This document shows positions 60,908 to 64,000 of a stretch of 64,000 bases of DNA, one piece after another. Source of the stretch: Lachnospiraceae bacterium (lineage in GTDB: Bacteria > Bacillota > Clostridia > Lachnospirales > Lachnospiraceae); the NCBI GenBank assembly GCA_017437065.1, contig JAFSBX010000071.1, forward strand, positions 62,001-126,000, written 5' to 3'. The translations under genes were made by a program, and so were the position numbers. Below the pieces are notes generated by a model that saw nothing but the letters and a program-made list of their open reading frames with translations, had not been told where the DNA came from and ran no database searches. Within the stretch, counting starts at the first letter, position 1. Every line of letters starts with the position of its first letter.

Positions 60908-63031
60908 CTAACTCCTTTCCTCATCCTCTATTAATCCCGCAATATCAAGAATCAGTGCAATACTTCCGTCACCAAGCTGTGTACATCCCGACAATCCTTT
61001 TACTTTTTTAATATAAGAAGGAATCGGTTTGACTACAATTTCCTGTTCCTGTATCAGCCTGTCAATCAAAATACATATTTGTCTGCCTTCATGCTCCAGT
61101 ACAACAACAATTCCATTATCGACTTTGTCCTGTGAATCAGGCAACTGATATCTTTCACTTAATCGGATAAACGGATAGCATTCTCCTCTTAAGACAATGT
61201 ATTCTTCTCCGCTCGGTTCCTGTACAATCGTATCTTCTCCAACTCTTACAAATTCTTTAATGGAAGCAGTCTCAATAACAAAAGAAGAATCTCCTACCTG
61301 TACCACGATGCCGTTAATAATTGCCAGTGTCAGCGGTATAATTAATGTCATTTCAGAACCATGCCCTTCTTCACTGTCAATTTCCAGTCTTCCACCAATG
61401 GATTGAATATTCTTAACAACTACGTCCATACCTACACCACGTCCTGAATATTCCGTAACCACTTCTTTCGTTGAAAATCCGGGCAAAGTAATAAAACGAT
61501 AAATTTCTTTATCGGAAAAGTCTGTAATTTCCTTGCTGCCGATAAGTCCGTTATTTTTTGCCTTTTCATACAGCTTTTCTTTCTTTAATCCTTTACCGTC
61601 ATCCTTTACACTAATATAAACTTTTCCACCTTCATTTTTCGCTTCCAGTATAATTTTACCTTGTGCCGGCTTACCAAGTGCAACCCGGTCCTCTGCATTT
61701 TCTTCAATACCATGGTCTACGGAATTTCTGACAAGATGCATAAGCGGATCAGAAATATGTTCAATAATATTTTTATCAACTTCCGTATCTTCACCAATTA
61801 CTTCCAGTTCAATATCTTTTCCCAGTTTTCTGGATACATCAAATACAATTCTCTTCATCTTCTGGAATACATTTGTAAGCGGCATCATTCGCATGGACAT
61901 GATAACTTCCTGCAATTCCGTTGTTATCTTGCTAAGCTGTGCAGAAGCTTTCTGGAAATTCGTAAGATCCAGCCCCGGTACTTTTAAATCCGGATTCTGT
62001 AAAACTACTGCCTCTGCAATTACAATTTCACCAATTAAATCCATAAGTGCATCCATCTTCTCTACACTTACACTTATGATGCTTTGCTGTTTTGGCTGAT
62101 TTTTCGCCAACGTTTTACCTTTACCGGTTTCCTTTGTTTTTACTACATAGTCACCCGGTGCCGGTTCTTTTTTCACTTCTTTTACCGGAGGTTTTTCATC
62201 ATCCAGATTAATGACAATCGGTTGCTCCTCCTGTCCGATTTCTGCAAGACCTCTTCCATATTCTGCTGAGGTAATCTCTTCAAAATCAATCTTTTCCGCC
62301 TCGGAACTGTCAATCAGTTTCAGAATCTCTTCCTTGCTGCTTTTGGTCTGCAAAAGCATATGAAAACCTTCTGCCAGAATAACATCCGCACTATCTTCAT
62401 TTACCAGAATATCCTCCGGTGTATACAAAAGATCCTCTGCTACTTCTTTCAGTGCATATGTTGCTGAATATGCCCTGATATTACTCATCTGAGTATCATT
62501 CCTGTAATGAATGACAATCCGGTAAAAGTGACTGTTTTCACTTGCCACGGGTGCAATATAGAACTGCTTCGGCTCCTCATGTTTATTTACCTTCGGAAGC
62601 CGGATTCCCTGATCCTTAATTTCACCTTTAATACAATTTAAAAACTCGTCTAAATCTTCTAAAATTTCTGCCTCACTGCCGTCTGCTTCATTTCCCTCTT
62701 TAATTTTGTCCAGTTCGCCTATGATAAAATCCGATACGATAAGTACCTTTTCCACAAGCTCCAAATGGGGAACATTATCGGGGTGGGACTCTCTCAAGTA
62801 ATAAAACACATCTTCCAGCTTATGAGATACTTTTGTAATATTTTCGTACATCATAATTCCTGATGAGCCTTTAATCGTATGCATGATACGGAATATTTCA
62901 TTAATGTCAGCATCATCAAAGCATTCTTCATCCTTTTTCTCTAAAATAATGCCTTCTAATTTTTCAAGCAACTGACTGCTCTCATACAGGAACATGTCAA
63001 GCATCCCGTCTGTGCTAAACTCTTCTGCCAT
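60908..63031 (-). CDS. cheA: Chemotaxis histidine kinase CheA
   Basis: A 707-aa CheA. N-terminal HPt domain with phosphorylated His in MHTIKGSSG, a P2-like middle, dimerisation region, ATPase (LMHLVRNSVDHGIEE, VKDDGKGL, GRGVGMDVV) and C-terminal CheW-like domain (IILRGECYPFIRL-like; YIVLRGECYPFIRLSE). Start 63031 (MAEEFST) after AGGGAGG; frame begins seven codons earlier. Confidence 0.96.
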   Translation of the reverse strand: MAEEFSTDGMLDMFLYESSQLLEKLEGIILEKKDEECFDDADINEIFRIMHTIKGSSGIMMYENITKVSHKLEDVFYYLRESHPDNVPHLELVEKVLIVSDFIIGELDKIKEGNEADGSEAEILEDLDEFLNCIKGEIKDQGIRLPKVNKHEEPKQFYIAPVASENSHFYRIVIHYRNDTQMSNIRAYSATYALKEVAEDLLYTPEDILVNEDSADVILAEGFHMLLQTKSSKEEILKLIDSSEAEKIDFEEITSAEYGRGLAEIGQEEQPIVINLDDEKPPVKEVKKEPAPGDYVVKTKETGKGKTLAKNQPKQQSIISVSVEKMDALMDLIGEIVIAEAVVLQNPDLKVPGLDLTNFQKASAQLSKITTELQEVIMSMRMMPLTNVFQKMKRIVFDVSRKLGKDIELEVIGEDTEVDKNIIEHISDPLMHLVRNSVDHGIEENAEDRVALGKPAQGKIILEAKNEGGKVYISVKDDGKGLKKEKLYEKAKNNGLIGSKEITDFSDKEIYRFITLPGFSTKEVVTEYSGRGVGMDVVVKNIQSIGGRLEIDSEEGHGSEMTLIIPLTLAIINGIVVQVGDSSFVIETASIKEFVRVGEDTIVQEPSGEEYIVLRGECYPFIRLSERYQLPDSQDKVDNGIVVVLEHEGRQICILIDRLIQEQEIVVKPIPSYIKKVKGLSGCTQLGDGSIALILDIAGLIEDEERS

Positions 63032-63074
63032 ATTTCCTCCCTTTCCCAGCATTTATATAAAATATTCTGTCTGC

Positions 63075-63467
63075 TTAAATCAGTCCAAGTTTTTTTAATA
63101 CTACTTCAAACTTCTTAACATCAATCGGTTTTCCCGAATATGCTTCACATCCAAGTTCAAATGCCATTTTTACATTGCGTTCTTCATTCAACGCAGTTGT
63201 CATAATAACTTTTACTTTCTTATCTTTTTCTATTCCCCTTTCTGCCTCAATGTCTCTAATTGCTTTCAAAACCTGATAACCATCCAATACCGGCATCATT
63301 ACATCCAGACAAATAAGGTCATAGGGTTCTCCATCTTCCAGTGCCATCATAAAGGCATCGACTGCCTCCTCACCATCTACTGTCACATCACATTCCCCAT
63401 ACTGTGACAAGTACTTGTCCATAAATTTTCGACTGGCAAAATCATCCTCTGCTAATAATATTTTCAT
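63075..63467 (-). CDS. cheY: Response regulator CheY
   Basis: A 130-aa single receiver domain: acidic pair in LAEDDF, phospho-Asp in LICLDVMMP, conserved Thr (MTTAL) and Lys (SGKPI). No output domain. Operon position and size fit CheY, between cheB and cheA. Confidence 0.88.
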   Translation of the reverse strand: MKILLAEDDFASRKFMDKYLSQYGECDVTVDGEEAVDAFMMALEDGEPYDLICLDVMMPVLDGYQVLKAIRDIEAERGIEKDKKVKVIMTTALNEERNVKMAFELGCEAYSGKPIDVKKFEVVLKKLGLI

Positions 63468-63491
63468 TTAACATACTCCTTTCTTTTCTCC

Positions 63492-64000
63492 CTATATACT
63501 CAACAAACTGTATACTTTTCCTGAAATAGCTGAAAGTCCCAACCGGTACTGCACTGCACCGATATCATAAGCTACTTTCGGCATTCCATACACTATACTG
63601 CTTGTCTCATCCTGTCCTACAGTAGGTGCTCCGGTCTTTCTCATTTCCAAAAGTCCTTTTGCACCATCGCTGCCCATTCCTGTCAAAATTACACCAATAG
63701 CATTTTTTCCCGCCACTCTTGCGACGGACCCAAACAATACATCAACGGAAGGACAATGTCCATTTACCTTTTCTTCACCTCTGCACTCTACCTGATAGCA
63801 TTCTCCAACTTTAACAACCTTCATCTGCCTGTCCCCCGGTGCAATCAGTACCTGCCCGGGTATCACCTTATCTCCGGTTTGTGCTTCTTTTACTGTCACT
63901 TCACATTGATTATTCAATCTCTCTGCATACATCTTCGTGAATCCGGGCGGCATATGCTGTACAACAACAATTCCGGGAATATCCCTCCGAAATTGCTTTA
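63492..64000 (-). CDS. cheB: Chemotaxis methylesterase CheB, C-terminal part (cut by window edge)
   Basis: The catalytic domain of CheB with active-site His in VVQHMPPGFT and Asp in GMGSDGAKG. The reading frame continues to the window's right edge (RRDIPGIVVVQHM), so the gene starts beyond it, including the catalytic Ser and receiver domain. It demethylates receptors. First visible gene of the che operon. Confidence 0.93.
   Translation of the reverse strand, partial: KQFRRDIPGIVVVQHMPPGFTKMYAERLNNQCEVTVKEAQTGDKVIPGQVLIAPGDRQMKVVKVGECYQVECRGEEKVNGHCPSVDVLFGSVARVAGKNAIGVILTGMGSDGAKGLLEMRKTGAPTVGQDETSSIVYGMPKVAYDIGAVQYRLGLSAISGKVYSLLSI

Overview
The window looks like chromosome from a low-GC anaerobic Firmicute, most likely a gut Lachnospiraceae (Clostridia). 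Support: strong AGGAGG-type ribosome sites, sigma-A promoters of TTGACA/TATAAT type, a glycyl-radical ribonucleotide reductase (NrdD), ferredoxin-type proteins, HelD, a clostridial class B sortase and several proteins (the 106-aa membrane protein, the 124-aa protein) that I associate with this family. Almost everything is on the minus strand. I see no rRNA, tRNA, CRISPR array, prophage or insertion sequence.

Layout by region. 0-9.3 kb: purine (purE-purM-purN-purD) and pyrimidine (pyrE) synthesis, an M29 peptidase, small membrane proteins, a TSUP exporter and a polyprenol/phytol-kinase-like protein. 9.3-12.9 kb: an EAL phosphodiesterase with a dead GGDEF domain, and a MATE exporter. 13.0-13.8 kb: a type III toxin-antitoxin locus, with a ToxN/AbiQ-family endoribonuclease preceded by its own promoter, an RNA resembling one ToxI unit, and a hairpin. 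13.8-30.5 kb: an accessory cell-surface glycopolymer locus in three blocks. These are (i) three large AT-rich genes (glycosyltransferase-HAD fusion, FrhB-pyruvyltransferase fusion, HAD protein); (ii) two glycosyltransferases, a stand-alone copy of the C-terminal module of the HAD proteins, and a Wzm/Wzt-type ABC exporter whose ATPase carries an extracytoplasmic N-terminal domain; (iii) a sorting-signal surface protein, an LCP ligase and a class B sortase, with a divergent XRE regulator. 31-41.3 kb: an uncharacterised membrane protein, HxlR/nitroreductase pair, pyrF, a Nudix-like protein, nrdD, a TPR lipoprotein and helD. 41.4-45.8 kb: [20 protein letters not shown] behind a triple Pho-box repeat. 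46-53.2 kb: HD protein, trkA-trkH, and an operon of a 124-aa protein, ABC-F ATPase, VanZ-like protein and a short protein resembling the C-terminus of HpaII-family endonucleases. 53.3-58.5 kb: an HD-GYP/chemoreceptor operon and a TetR gene that share the same promoter-operator design, then azlC-azlD. 58.6-64 kb: chemotaxis operon cheB (cut by the window edge)-cheY-cheA-cheW-mcp.

How the genes fit together. The surface locus contains enzymes to assemble a pyruvylated glycopolymer, an ABC exporter to move it, an LCP enzyme to attach it to peptidoglycan and a sortase with its likely substrate; it has structured leaders and a palindromic operator but the glycan itself cannot be deduced. Cyclic-di-GMP turnover appears twice (EAL and HD-GYP), the second time overlapping a membrane chemoreceptor gene, consistent with motility control alongside the chemotaxis operon. 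The most unusual items are the single-unit type III antitoxin, the exporter ATPase fused to an outside domain, the shared RDG / DxGxxG module in three surface-locus proteins, the GAAA-capped leader hairpin, and the matched TetR promoters.
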